Part shown: positions 55,879 to 63,674 of the stretch, one piece after another
Position numbering within the stretch: position 1 is the first letter of the stretch
Layout of the letters: every line of letters starts with the position of its first letter
Origin: Shimia sp. SK013
GTDB lineage: Bacteria; Pseudomonadota; Alphaproteobacteria; Rhodobacterales; Rhodobacteraceae
Length of the DNA stretch: 64,000 nt
Assembly: GCF_001292625.1 (NCBI RefSeq)
Contig: NZ_LAJH01000009.1
Coordinates: forward strand, 310,001 to 374,000
Reading direction: 5' to 3'
Notes under the pieces: model-generated
What the model was told of the DNA's origin: nothing
Database searches by the model: none
Seen by the model: only the letters and a program-made list of their open reading frames with translations
Made by a program: the position numbers and the translations under genes

Positions 55879-57716
55879 CAACAGAAATCCAAAGCGACAA
55901 TCGCGACCAGATCAGTTTCATCTCAGTTGACAGTGCGCCCAAAAAGTTCGCGGGATTTATCCCGGTCTGGCGCGCGCCCGCCACCCTAGCGGTCTTCACT
56001 TTGATCGCTGCAATGCTTCTTTGGATGGTGAATACTCCCGCGGGCGCGCAGATCTTTCCGAACCGGGATTTTGTGTTTTCTCCCTACGAAGGCAACCATG
56101 CGATTGCGATCCGAATTTTTCTGGTCTCGTTCTATATTGCCTTTGGCTGCTTTAGTTCGGGTACCCTGATCGCCCGCCTGTCCTTTGCGGCAGATATGAC
56201 CATCACTTTCCTCATGATTTGTGGCCTGCTCGACCTTGCAAACCTCTCCGCACAATATTGGCTTAACGTATCATTTTCGTTGCACTTTAGCGCCATAGTC
56301 TCCGGCTTGGTCGGGTTCGCGGTCTATTCCTTTAAGCTACTTGAGCGCGGCTTTATGCCCTCAAGGATCAGAATTGAACACAGAGCCGTCAAATCGACCC
56401 GCGCTGTCATTCGTCTTTCCACCGCCTTATTGGTCGCGTCGATGGTGTCACTTTGGGTCGGATCGATGGATCTCGACGCAGTCAAAACCATGCGGTCCTG
56501 GACACTTCTGGGCGGCATCGGTCCCGGTGTGTTTCTGTTCCTGCCCGTTCTATTCGGGCAACTCTATTTGCTGGCAATCTGGGATATAATGGTGGCAAAA
56601 ACCGTAAAGTACCGTCCGCCGATTTCGGTCGTCGTACCCGCGCATAACGAGCAGTACATTATAGAAGATACTATCCGGGCCATGGACACAGCGGCCAAAC
56701 ACTATGGCGGTGAAGTCCACATTTTGATCATGAATAACAACTCGTCAGATGACACCGAAGGCATCGCCCGCGCGACGCTTGCCGCTTGCGAAGCCGCATC
56801 CGGCAAAGTCATCAATGTCCCCAAACCCGGAAAATCAAATGCCTTAAACGCAGGACTCGATGCGGTTCAGACCGAATTCTTCATCCGTGTGGACGCCGAT
56901 ACTCTTGTTGGTGAAGACAACTTTTCCCGTGCGATGCCTTTCTTTACTGATCCCAGTGTCGGCGTAGTGGGCGGCGTTCCCGTGCCCCCGGGAGGAGCCC
57001 TTTTTGACCGCGCGCGCCTTCTCGAAGTTCAGGTAAAACACGGATTCTATTCAGTCGCCATGGGGGCCGTGAACGGCGTTGTCGGCATTCCGGGCATGTT
57101 CGTTGTCATGCGAACGGAACATCCCAGATATCTTGGCGGATTTGTCGAAGGGATGAACGGCGAAGACACCGACCTCTCTCTCCGGATCGGTGAATTGGGA
57201 TATCACTCTGTCGTTGATCCAAAGTTGCGCTACGTGTCTGAAGTACCGGCCTCATACAAACACATGCGCGAACAGAGAATGCGCTGGTTCCGGTCTGTCT
57301 ATCACATCTCTTCGCGGTGCCGGGATCTGATCTATTCGTCGAACCGATCGTTGCGCGGCAAGGTCATCTTACCCTACATGTTGGTGAATTCGGCCCGTCG
57401 GGCGATGCTTGTTCCGCTCATCATATTTGGCGCTCTGGAGACTCTGTTTGCCTTTAACCCAATGAGCCCGATTGTCTGGCAATCCGTCGTGGCAGTAACA
57501 ACGGGCGCGCCATCGATTGTGGCCATTTGCGCCACCCTACTGAATGGTGTTCCCAAAGGGATAATCGCGCTGCCTGAGTACCTGATTTTCAGAGTGATGC
57601 GGGCCTATTTCACACTTGAATCCATGTTGAGCATTTTGATTGATGTTGACGCGGAAAACCTTGAACGCGCAACAACCCGTGACTTACAAAAATCAGGACC
57701 GGTTGGCATAGCGTAG
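55875..57716 (+). CDS. Membrane processive-type glycosyltransferase (GT2, cellulose-synthase-like)
   Basis: The 613-residue protein has about six N-terminal membrane segments, a GT-A domain from about residue 248 (ISVVVPAHNE), and further C-terminal membrane segments. All synthase motifs are seen: NNNSSDDTEG, DAD at 340-342, GED with D431, and QRMRW at 467-471, the last being the polymer-binding QxxRW-type motif. It has no PilZ domain, unlike BcsA. With the BcsB-like partner and a SqdB-like enzyme it may polymerise and export a special polysaccharide. Confidence 0.87.
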   Translation: MTTEIQSDNRDQISFISVDSAPKKFAGFIPVWRAPATLAVFTLIAAMLLWMVNTPAGAQIFPNRDFVFSPYEGNHAIAIRIFLVSFYIAFGCFSSGTLIARLSFAADMTITFLMICGLLDLANLSAQYWLNVSFSLHFSAIVSGLVGFAVYSFKLLERGFMPSRIRIEHRAVKSTRAVIRLSTALLVASMVSLWVGSMDLDAVKTMRSWTLLGGIGPGVFLFLPVLFGQLYLLAIWDIMVAKTVKYRPPISVVVPAHNEQYIIEDTIRAMDTAAKHYGGEVHILIMNNNSSDDTEGIARATLAACEAASGKVINVPKPGKSNALNAGLDAVQTEFFIRVDADTLVGEDNFSRAMPFFTDPSVGVVGGVPVPPGGALFDRARLLEVQVKHGFYSVAMGAVNGVVGIPGMFVVMRTEHPRYLGGFVEGMNGEDTDLSLRIGELGYHSVVDPKLRYVSEVPASYKHMREQRMRWFRSVYHISSRCRDLIYSSNRSLRGKVILPYMLVNSARRAMLVPLIIFGALETLFAFNPMSPIVWQSVVAVTTGAPSIVAICATLLNGVPKGIIALPEYLIFRVMRAYFTLESMLSILIDVDAENLERATTRDLQKSGPVGIA

Positions 57717-57741
57717 TGCACAAGTGTGCATGGCCAAATGC

Positions 57742-57888
57742 TCAGTTAAGCTGGAACGCGGCGCTGACATGAAATTCATTGGGGCCAACACAGTTTGTAC
57801 AGGGACATGCCGCGTACCAAGCGGCTTGTCTCCGATAAAACCGCCGCGCAAGGGTCTCTGATTTGATGTCGTGGCCCCCTTGTTCCAT
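57742..57888 (-). CDS. Small Cys-rich protein, 48 residues
   Basis: A complete 48-codon frame on the minus strand lies between the GT2 and neuB genes. It encodes MEQGGHDIKSETLARRFYRR then QAAWYAACPCTNC and a short end. The CPCTNC cluster, together with aromatic residues, looks gene-like and could bind a metal. AGAGGA is just upstream, but only two bases from the ATG. No family is recognised. Coding status is uncertain; conservation in relatives would decide it. Confidence 0.42.
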   Translation of the reverse strand: MEQGGHDIKSETLARRFYRRQAAWYAACPCTNCVGPNEFHVSAAFQLN

Positions 57889-58002
57889 GATCCTCTCATC
57901 ATCTCTTTTCTACGTCGGCACCCAACCCGAAAACTTTACACCCTGCGCCATAGCGGCTAGCAGTTCTCTTGACTGCAGCCTTGCTTGACGAAGGAACCGA
58001 CC

Positions 58003-59031
58003 ATGAAAATCGCCCACCGTGAGATCGGACCCAATCAGCCGCCTTTGGTCATTGCCGAAATCGGCATCAACCACGGCGGAGACCTTGCTGTTGCCAAGGA
58101 AATGGCACGTCTTGCGGCGCTTTCGGGCTGCGAGATGATCAAGCACCAGACCCACTTCGTCGAAGATGAAATGACCGATGAAGCCAAGGAGATATTTCCA
58201 CCCAACGCGGATGTATCGATCTGGGACGTCATGGCGCAATGCGCCCTGTCAGCCGAAGACGAACTTGAATTGATGCGCTATTGCCAAGAGCTTGGCATGA
58301 TCTTCATTTCTACGCCGTTTTCGCGCAAAGCCGCCGATTTTCTGGCCGCCGCAGACGTGCCGGCATTTAAAATCGGCTCAGGCGAAGCCGACAACCTTCC
58401 CTTGATCCGCCACATCGCCTCGTTTGGTAAGCCGGTGATCATGTCGACCGGCATGCAAACCATCGAAACCATGCGCCGTTCCGTTGCCATTCTCGAGGAC
58501 GCTGGCATCGACTACGCCTTGCTGGAATGTACAAATCTGTACCCGTCGCCGCCCGAAATTGTGTCCCTGCGCGGGGTAACAGACCTCAAAGAAGCATTCC
58601 CAAACGCCGTCGTCGGGTTTTCCGACCACTCAATCGGCCCGGAAATGGCGCTGGCGTCCGTGGCCTTGGGCGCCTGCATTTTGGAACGCCACTACACAGA
58701 CACTCGCTACCGCGCCGGCCCCGATATCATCAACTCAATGGATCCGTCGGAACTGCGCCACCTTATCGACCGCTCCCGCGAGATCTGGATCGCGGCAAAC
58801 AATCCAAAACAGCGCACTCAGGCCGAAGAGTCGGTTTATGCATTCGCCCGTGCGTCTGTTGTGGCCGACAAAGACCTGCCCGAAGGCCACCTCATCACCG
58901 AAGCCGACATCTGGGCCCGCCGCCCGGGCTCCGGCGAAATTGCGGGGTATGATTTTGACAAAGTGGTCGGCAAGACACTGAACAAAGCCGTGAGCCGTAA
59001 CACTCAGTTGCGCTGGTCGGATTTGGACTAG
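58003..59031 (+). CDS. neuB: NeuB-type nonulosonic acid synthase
   Basis: The 342-residue enzyme condenses phosphoenolpyruvate with a six-carbon amino sugar to make a nine-carbon nonulosonic acid (sialic, legionaminic or similar). The TIM-barrel domain has VIAEIGINHGGD, HQTHFVEDEMT and KIGSGEADNLPLIRHI; the C-terminal SAF (antifreeze-like) domain begins near residue 283. AAGGAA precedes the ATG at 58003. It starts the plus-strand half of the NulO cluster. The product's exact sugar cannot be told from NeuB alone. Confidence 0.93.
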   Translation: MKIAHREIGPNQPPLVIAEIGINHGGDLAVAKEMARLAALSGCEMIKHQTHFVEDEMTDEAKEIFPPNADVSIWDVMAQCALSAEDELELMRYCQELGMIFISTPFSRKAADFLAAADVPAFKIGSGEADNLPLIRHIASFGKPVIMSTGMQTIETMRRSVAILEDAGIDYALLECTNLYPSPPEIVSLRGVTDLKEAFPNAVVGFSDHSIGPEMALASVALGACILERHYTDTRYRAGPDIINSMDPSELRHLIDRSREIWIAANNPKQRTQAEESVYAFARASVVADKDLPEGHLITEADIWARRPGSGEIAGYDFDKVVGKTLNKAVSRNTQLRWSDLD

Positions 59032-59041
59032 GGACTCTGGT

Positions 59042-59161
59042 ATGAGCAAACTAGACGCGTATTGCCGCCACAAAGACTGGCCAGTGATTGCGATGGCCTC
59101 AAATGCCTGTGCGGCTCAGACCGAAAACCATGAGCACGTGAAGAAGCGGACACCGAAATGA
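59042..59161 (+). CDS. Short ORF coupled to the sulfotransferase gene
   Basis: A 39-codon frame starts 11 bases after neuB with GGGA-like bases before the ATG and ends at the sulfotransferase start in an ATGA overlap. The peptide (MSKLDAYCRHKDWPVIAMAS, then polar) has no known family. It may encode a small protein or only serve for translational coupling. Confidence 0.3.
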   Translation: MSKLDAYCRHKDWPVIAMASNACAAQTENHEHVKKRTPK

Positions 59162-59829
59162 TACTGTCGCTGGAATATAATTTTATTTTTTTGCATGTTC
59201 CAAAGACGGCCGGCCAATCGCTCATGGCCGCCCTTCTCCCGTTCAGCAGGGACGCAGACAAAAAATCCCTTTTGCGCCGCTTTTCACGGCGTCTGCCAAT
59301 TCAGGAAGCCGCTGACAAAGCACACTTTAAAGGACATGAAACCGCTCGTGGCTTTATTCGAAAACTTGGCCGGCCAGAGTTCGACCGCTTCAAAACTTTT
59401 GGCGTGGTGCGCAATCCCTACACGCATGCAGTTTCCCATTTTGAATATATGAAACAGTATCGCAACCGTCGGACAGCCGAGAAGGTCGGCGCCATGACGT
59501 TTACCGAATACCTCGAATTTCGCCTTAAACCCGCTTTGCCTACTGAGCATTTTTTTGCGCATTTGCCAGATCAGACGCACTTCGTCGTCGACAGAGACGG
59601 CAAGATCGCGGTCGATCGGTTGTTGCGTTTTGAAACCCTTGACCAAGATTTTTCTGAGGCGGCGGAGTGGCTAGGACTAGACGGGGTTTCCATCGCGCGA
59701 AGCAACGTCACCAAAGCCGCCAAAAAACCCATCACAGACTACTTTGATGATCAAAATCTGGCCTTGATGCACGAGCTTTACCAGCGCGATTTTGACATCT
59801 TAGGGTACGCCCGCGACGTGCCTGTCTAA
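59158..59829 (+). CDS. Sulfotransferase (sulfotransferase_2 family)
   Basis: The 223-residue cytosolic-type enzyme has the PAPS 5'-phosphosulfate loop FLHVPKTAGQSLM and the 3'-phosphate motif FGVVRNPYTHAVSHF. It transfers sulfate from PAPS, most likely to a carbohydrate. Sitting between neuB and neuC it may sulfate a NulO-containing glycan, or act on the polymer of the neighbouring operon. Acceptor unknown. Many relatives in marine Rhodobacteraceae lie in glycan clusters. Confidence 0.86.
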   Translation: MILSLEYNFIFLHVPKTAGQSLMAALLPFSRDADKKSLLRRFSRRLPIQEAADKAHFKGHETARGFIRKLGRPEFDRFKTFGVVRNPYTHAVSHFEYMKQYRNRRTAEKVGAMTFTEYLEFRLKPALPTEHFFAHLPDQTHFVVDRDGKIAVDRLLRFETLDQDFSEAAEWLGLDGVSIARSNVTKAAKKPITDYFDDQNLALMHELYQRDFDILGYARDVPV

Positions 59830-59887
59830 CCAAAGCTATCTCTCAAACGGGCTTGCACACGTCCCAAAACCGCGCCATGAGAATTAC

Positions 59888-61009
59888 ATGACCCGATCAA
59901 TTCTCTTTCTCACTGGCACCCGTGCCGACTTTGGTAAACTGGAACCGCTCGCAGCAGCCCTGCAGGCGGCGGATTTTTCAGTCAGCTATTTCGTCACCGG
60001 CATGCACATGCTGGATCGCTATGGCTTGACCAAGATCGAAGTACACCGTCAACACGGCGCCACGGTGCATGAGTTCCTAAATCAACGCCCTGATGATCCA
60101 CAAGATATCATTCTGGCCAAAACCGTTGTGGGCTTTTCTGACTATGTCACCGAAACCCGTCCGGATCTTGTGGTGGTGCATGGTGATCGCATCGAGGCGC
60201 TTGCGGGGGCCTTGGTGGCAGCGACCAATTACATTCCGTGCGCCCATATTGAGGGCGGCGAAGTGTCTGGCACGATCGACGAGATCTTCCGGCATTGTAA
60301 CACCAAACTGTCCAGCCATCATTTTGTGAGTTCCGAAGACGCCAAGCGCCGGATTATGGCCATGGGAGAACCCGAGGGCTCAATCCATGTAATAGGCTCG
60401 CCAGAGCTGGATTTTCACGCGGCCCCGTCTGGCGTCACTCTGGAGGACGTCAAAGCGCGTTACGAAATTCCGTTTGATGATTTTGGACTGGTGACATTTC
60501 ACCCGGTGACCTCGGAACAAGAAACTATCGGTGCACAGGCTCATGCCCTGTTTAGCGAGCTGGAGGCATCAGGACGGAACTTTGTAGTGATTGCTCCGAA
60601 CAACGATCCGGGCTCCACGGCAATCTTTGCAGAGCTGGATACGCTGCCTACCGACCGGTTCCGGCAATTTCCGTCAATGCGGTTTAATCACTTTTCCGAG
60701 TTGATGAAGACCGCTGCCTGCATGATCGGCAACTCGTCCGCCGGCGTACGCGAAGCACCCTTTCTTGGCCTGCCGTCGCTCGATATCGGCACGCGACAGA
60801 CCAATCGTGCCCAATCGGGATCGGTGGTCACCTGCGCGGCAGACGACCGCGCCGCGATCTCCGACTTTCTAACCACTCAATGGGGCCAACGGCACGCGCC
60901 ACACACAGGTTTCGGCGAAGGTCGCGCTGCGGATCGTTTTGCTGAAATCCTGCAGGACCCGGATTTCTGGGATCAAACGCTGCAAAAAGCCTTCCATGAC
61001 ATCGACTAA
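59888..61009 (+). CDS. neuC: NeuC-type hydrolysing UDP-GlcNAc 2-epimerase
   Basis: The 373-residue GT-B-fold enzyme (LTGTRADFGKLEPLAAAL at the start, HGDRIEALAGALVA, HIEGGEVSGTIDE, GNSSAGVREAPFLGLPSL) converts UDP- or nucleotide-activated GlcNAc derivatives to ManNAc-type sugars, the substrate of NeuB. It may be the legionaminic acid homologue (LegG), which acts on a diNAc sugar. It is the last plus-strand gene of the cluster; its 3' end faces the Gfo/Idh gene. Confidence 0.92.
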   Translation: MTRSILFLTGTRADFGKLEPLAAALQAADFSVSYFVTGMHMLDRYGLTKIEVHRQHGATVHEFLNQRPDDPQDIILAKTVVGFSDYVTETRPDLVVVHGDRIEALAGALVAATNYIPCAHIEGGEVSGTIDEIFRHCNTKLSSHHFVSSEDAKRRIMAMGEPEGSIHVIGSPELDFHAAPSGVTLEDVKARYEIPFDDFGLVTFHPVTSEQETIGAQAHALFSELEASGRNFVVIAPNNDPGSTAIFAELDTLPTDRFRQFPSMRFNHFSELMKTAACMIGNSSAGVREAPFLGLPSLDIGTRQTNRAQSGSVVTCAADDRAAISDFLTTQWGQRHAPHTGFGEGRAADRFAEILQDPDFWDQTLQKAFHDID

Positions 61010-61065
61010 ACGCACCACCAACCTAGCTTAACGAAAGTCACTCCGCCCGATTGGAGCGGTTTGCG

Positions 61066-62001
61066 TCAGCTCATGTCCATATCGACCGCGCCGTTGAACC
61101 GTCGTGTTTCCCAAGCTTTCGCAATCAAGAGACTGCTGTCCCGCATCCGATCAAATCGGGGCATCAAAGGGTTCTCTGACGTTTTCTGACCTCGCACCAG
61201 CGCCACAAAGTCACGCATAATTTCTACGAACATGTCATTTCTATCAAATACATAGGGCGTGACCTTCGTGTCCGCACCGCTTTCAACCCTCATCTCTGGT
61301 TTGAGAAAATCGAGATCGATTACTTCGTCTCTACCCCGCAGTCCCGCGCGCCGTAGCGACACCGGGCTGACGTAATCCATCGCCACGGACCCCACCGCGC
61401 CGCTTGGCGAGGCCAGGTGCAGTCGCGTGGCAAAGTCCACCTCAGGAAAGTTCGTGTGCCCAACACTGTCCACAGCCTGCAGGTGCAAACCCGGCAACAC
61501 TGCCAACGCGAGGTCTATCTCGTGGCTCAGATCCATCAAAACGCCGCCGCCCTCAGGCTCAGCCGCATAACTTCCAGCAAAAGACCAGTTCTCACGCCAT
61601 TGTCGGACATCGTGGCCGATCTCGAAATGAAAGCCATACACTTGGCTCAAATCGCGCGCGGCAAGGTCGCGCACCGCCGGATGATACCGCATCATGAACC
61701 CGACCATTGACCGATCCGCAACCGCCTGCCCCGCGTCGTGAATGGCTTCGGCTTGCGCAACTCGCCACGCCAATGGCTTTTCTGCGTAAAATGGCCAGCC
61801 TTTATCAGCGCACATCTCGATAAGCGAAAGCCGGATCGGCGTTGAGGTGGCGATCACCACCGCTTCGATATCGTCACGCGCTTCAAAAGCTACCTGATCA
61901 AAGCCGCGCCAGCCAATTAACTCGGCTTTCTCGCCCAACGCCTCTAGATTGGCAAAATGCCGTCGCCCGATAGAGCCTGCACCGATGACGGCGATCACCA
62001 T
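61066..62001 (-). CDS. Gfo/Idh/MocA family oxidoreductase
   Basis: The 311-residue protein begins MVIAVIGAGSIGRRHFANLE, a Rossmann NAD(P) site, followed by the EKPLAWRVAQAEA motif of the Gfo/Idh/MocA family and a C-terminal alpha/beta substrate domain. It probably oxidises or reduces a sugar or nucleotide sugar. It overlaps the SDR gene by seven bases and belongs to the minus-strand NulO unit. In Campylobacter legionaminic acid loci similar oxidoreductases are found near neuB and neuC; exact role unclear. Confidence 0.86.
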   Translation of the reverse strand: MVIAVIGAGSIGRRHFANLEALGEKAELIGWRGFDQVAFEARDDIEAVVIATSTPIRLSLIEMCADKGWPFYAEKPLAWRVAQAEAIHDAGQAVADRSMVGFMMRYHPAVRDLAARDLSQVYGFHFEIGHDVRQWRENWSFAGSYAAEPEGGGVLMDLSHEIDLALAVLPGLHLQAVDSVGHTNFPEVDFATRLHLASPSGAVGSVAMDYVSPVSLRRAGLRGRDEVIDLDFLKPEMRVESGADTKVTPYVFDRNDMFVEIMRDFVALVRGQKTSENPLMPRFDRMRDSSLLIAKAWETRRFNGAVDMDMS

Positions 62002-62786
62002 GCGGAAAAGCCACCATCCACGTTGACCATCTGTCCGGTCATGTGCCCCGATTGTTTGCTGGCCAAAAACAGCATGACATCCGCGATTTCATCCGGTTGG
62101 GCCATCCTATTCTGCATGATCAATTCACCGACGCGGCGCTGAAACTCTTCGCTATGTCCATTAAACACCGCACCGGGAGAAATCGTGTTCACCGTTGCGT
62201 CTCGTTGCGCCCAATAACCGGCTAACCAAACTGTCAGACCATGAATACCGGCTTTCGAAACCCCATAGGCACTAAAGTTTTTAAACGGCATGCCCTCATA
62301 AATCGGATGGTGCGCGCCGTTTAACGCATACATAGACGCCACATTGATCAGGCTCGCGGGGTATTTGCCGATAATGTCACGATCCATCTGCCGCGCGATC
62401 ATAAATGCACCCGTCAGATTGGTGCGCATCGTGCGCTCAAAATCGTCCACCGATGTATCCGCAAAGTCCGGAAAAGGCTTGCCAGCCCCCATCAACATCT
62501 CACCAGTAATGGCCGCATTGTTCAGCACGACATTTGGCTTCCAGCCATCGGCCATAACCCTCTGGAAAATGCCCGTTACGGCATTTTCGTCTCCAACATC
62601 AAGATGATAGAAGCCAAAGTTTGGGTTACCGCCATGCGTCTCGACCAAGCTGTCCGCGCGTGGTCCTTCCAGATCTGTGGCCACCACTTTTGCGCCCTGA
62701 TCCAACATGCGTCGCACATAGGTGGATCCCAAAACACCACCTGATCCTGTGATGAAAACCGTGCGTCCGTCCAGTTGATTACCCAT
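61995..62786 (-). CDS. Short-chain dehydrogenase (PtmA-like)
   Basis: The 263-residue classical SDR has FITGSGGVLGSTYVRRML (NAD(P) site), NNAAI and the catalytic Tyr and Lys in SAYGVSKAGIHGL. It resembles PtmA-type SDRs that accompany NulO cytidylyltransferases in Campylobacter legionaminic acid loci; its substrate here is unknown. A GTG two codons upstream is another possible start; the ATG at 62786 has better spacing from GAGG. It follows the neuA-like gene without a gap. Confidence 0.86.
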   Translation of the reverse strand: MGNQLDGRTVFITGSGGVLGSTYVRRMLDQGAKVVATDLEGPRADSLVETHGGNPNFGFYHLDVGDENAVTGIFQRVMADGWKPNVVLNNAAITGEMLMGAGKPFPDFADTSVDDFERTMRTNLTGAFMIARQMDRDIIGKYPASLINVASMYALNGAHHPIYEGMPFKNFSAYGVSKAGIHGLTVWLAGYWAQRDATVNTISPGAVFNGHSEEFQRRVGELIMQNRMAQPDEIADVMLFLASKQSGHMTGQMVNVDGGFSAW

Positions 62787-62788
62787 GC

Positions 62789-63499
62789 TCACTTGTCCTC
62801 ATCTCGTTTCAAAAAGTCCGCCAGCAGAAACTCAACCATGGCAAAATCCAATGGCGAGTCGATGTCGATGCACCTCTCTGCCGGCATCTCAAAAGGCACA
62901 ACGCGGCCCTCATAAATCGTCGACGCATTTCGAAGATAGTCCGGATCCACCACATACGTGCTGGCAGCATGTTCATAAACCGTCGGCGCGGCCTGACGCG
63001 CCCACACGCCTCCTGGCAGGGGTTTTGATACATGCAACGCCCCGGTTTCATCTGGTTCCACCAAATTGAAGTAGGGGTTCTTGCGGGCCTCACAGACACT
63101 CATCACCATGTCAGGCTTGTCATTCTGAAACAGTTTCAATGCACCTGTGATGTCTTCTGGCTGTCGCAAAGGCGACGTGCAATCCAGATCCAGAAATGCG
63201 CTGGCCGTGCGCCCGGCGGCGTTTTGTCCGGCCTCCAAAGCGTGTTGCCAGACACCCCATTTCGGGGCGGCGTCAGTGGCAAGATGTGCCGGCCGCAAAC
63301 CGATGTCCAAGGCACCTTTGGCAACGGCATGCGCGTAAATTTCCTCGTCGTCCGTGGACACCACCACGGCATCCACCATCGGATGCGCAAACAATTGATC
63401 AAGCGACCAGTCGATCAACGGTTTGCCGCCCAATTCCTTAAAGTTTTTCCGCACGACCCCTTTGGAGCCTTTGCGTGCACCGATATGTCCAAGGATCAT
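62789..63499 (-). CDS. neuA: CMP-nonulosonic acid synthetase (NeuA/PtmB-like)
   Basis: The 236-residue cytidylyltransferase activates a nonulosonic acid with CTP for transfer to a glycan. It begins MILGHIGARKGSKGVVRKNF, the nucleotide-binding signature of the family, then GGKPLIDWSLDQLFAHPMVDAVVVSTDDE and LDCTSPLRQPEDITGA. GGAGA precedes the ATG. It heads the minus-strand unit with the SDR and Gfo/Idh genes. No NulO transferase is recognised in the window. Confidence 0.92.
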   Translation of the reverse strand: MILGHIGARKGSKGVVRKNFKELGGKPLIDWSLDQLFAHPMVDAVVVSTDDEEIYAHAVAKGALDIGLRPAHLATDAAPKWGVWQHALEAGQNAAGRTASAFLDLDCTSPLRQPEDITGALKLFQNDKPDMVMSVCEARKNPYFNLVEPDETGALHVSKPLPGGVWARQAAPTVYEHAASTYVVDPDYLRNASTIYEGRVVPFEMPAERCIDIDSPLDFAMVEFLLADFLKRDEDK

Positions 63500-63674
63500 G
63501 CTTGCGTCTCCATTGCATTTGGCCAGCTAATCTAAAGGGCTCATTGTGAAATACGAACCCAAATGCGCCGTTGCAACCGCAATCGCGCGCTCATCACACC
63601 TTGCAGCGACCCGTGCTGAGCACTACATATCCGACCTTACACCAATTCACCAATTCCAGTGCAGGACTGCCACG

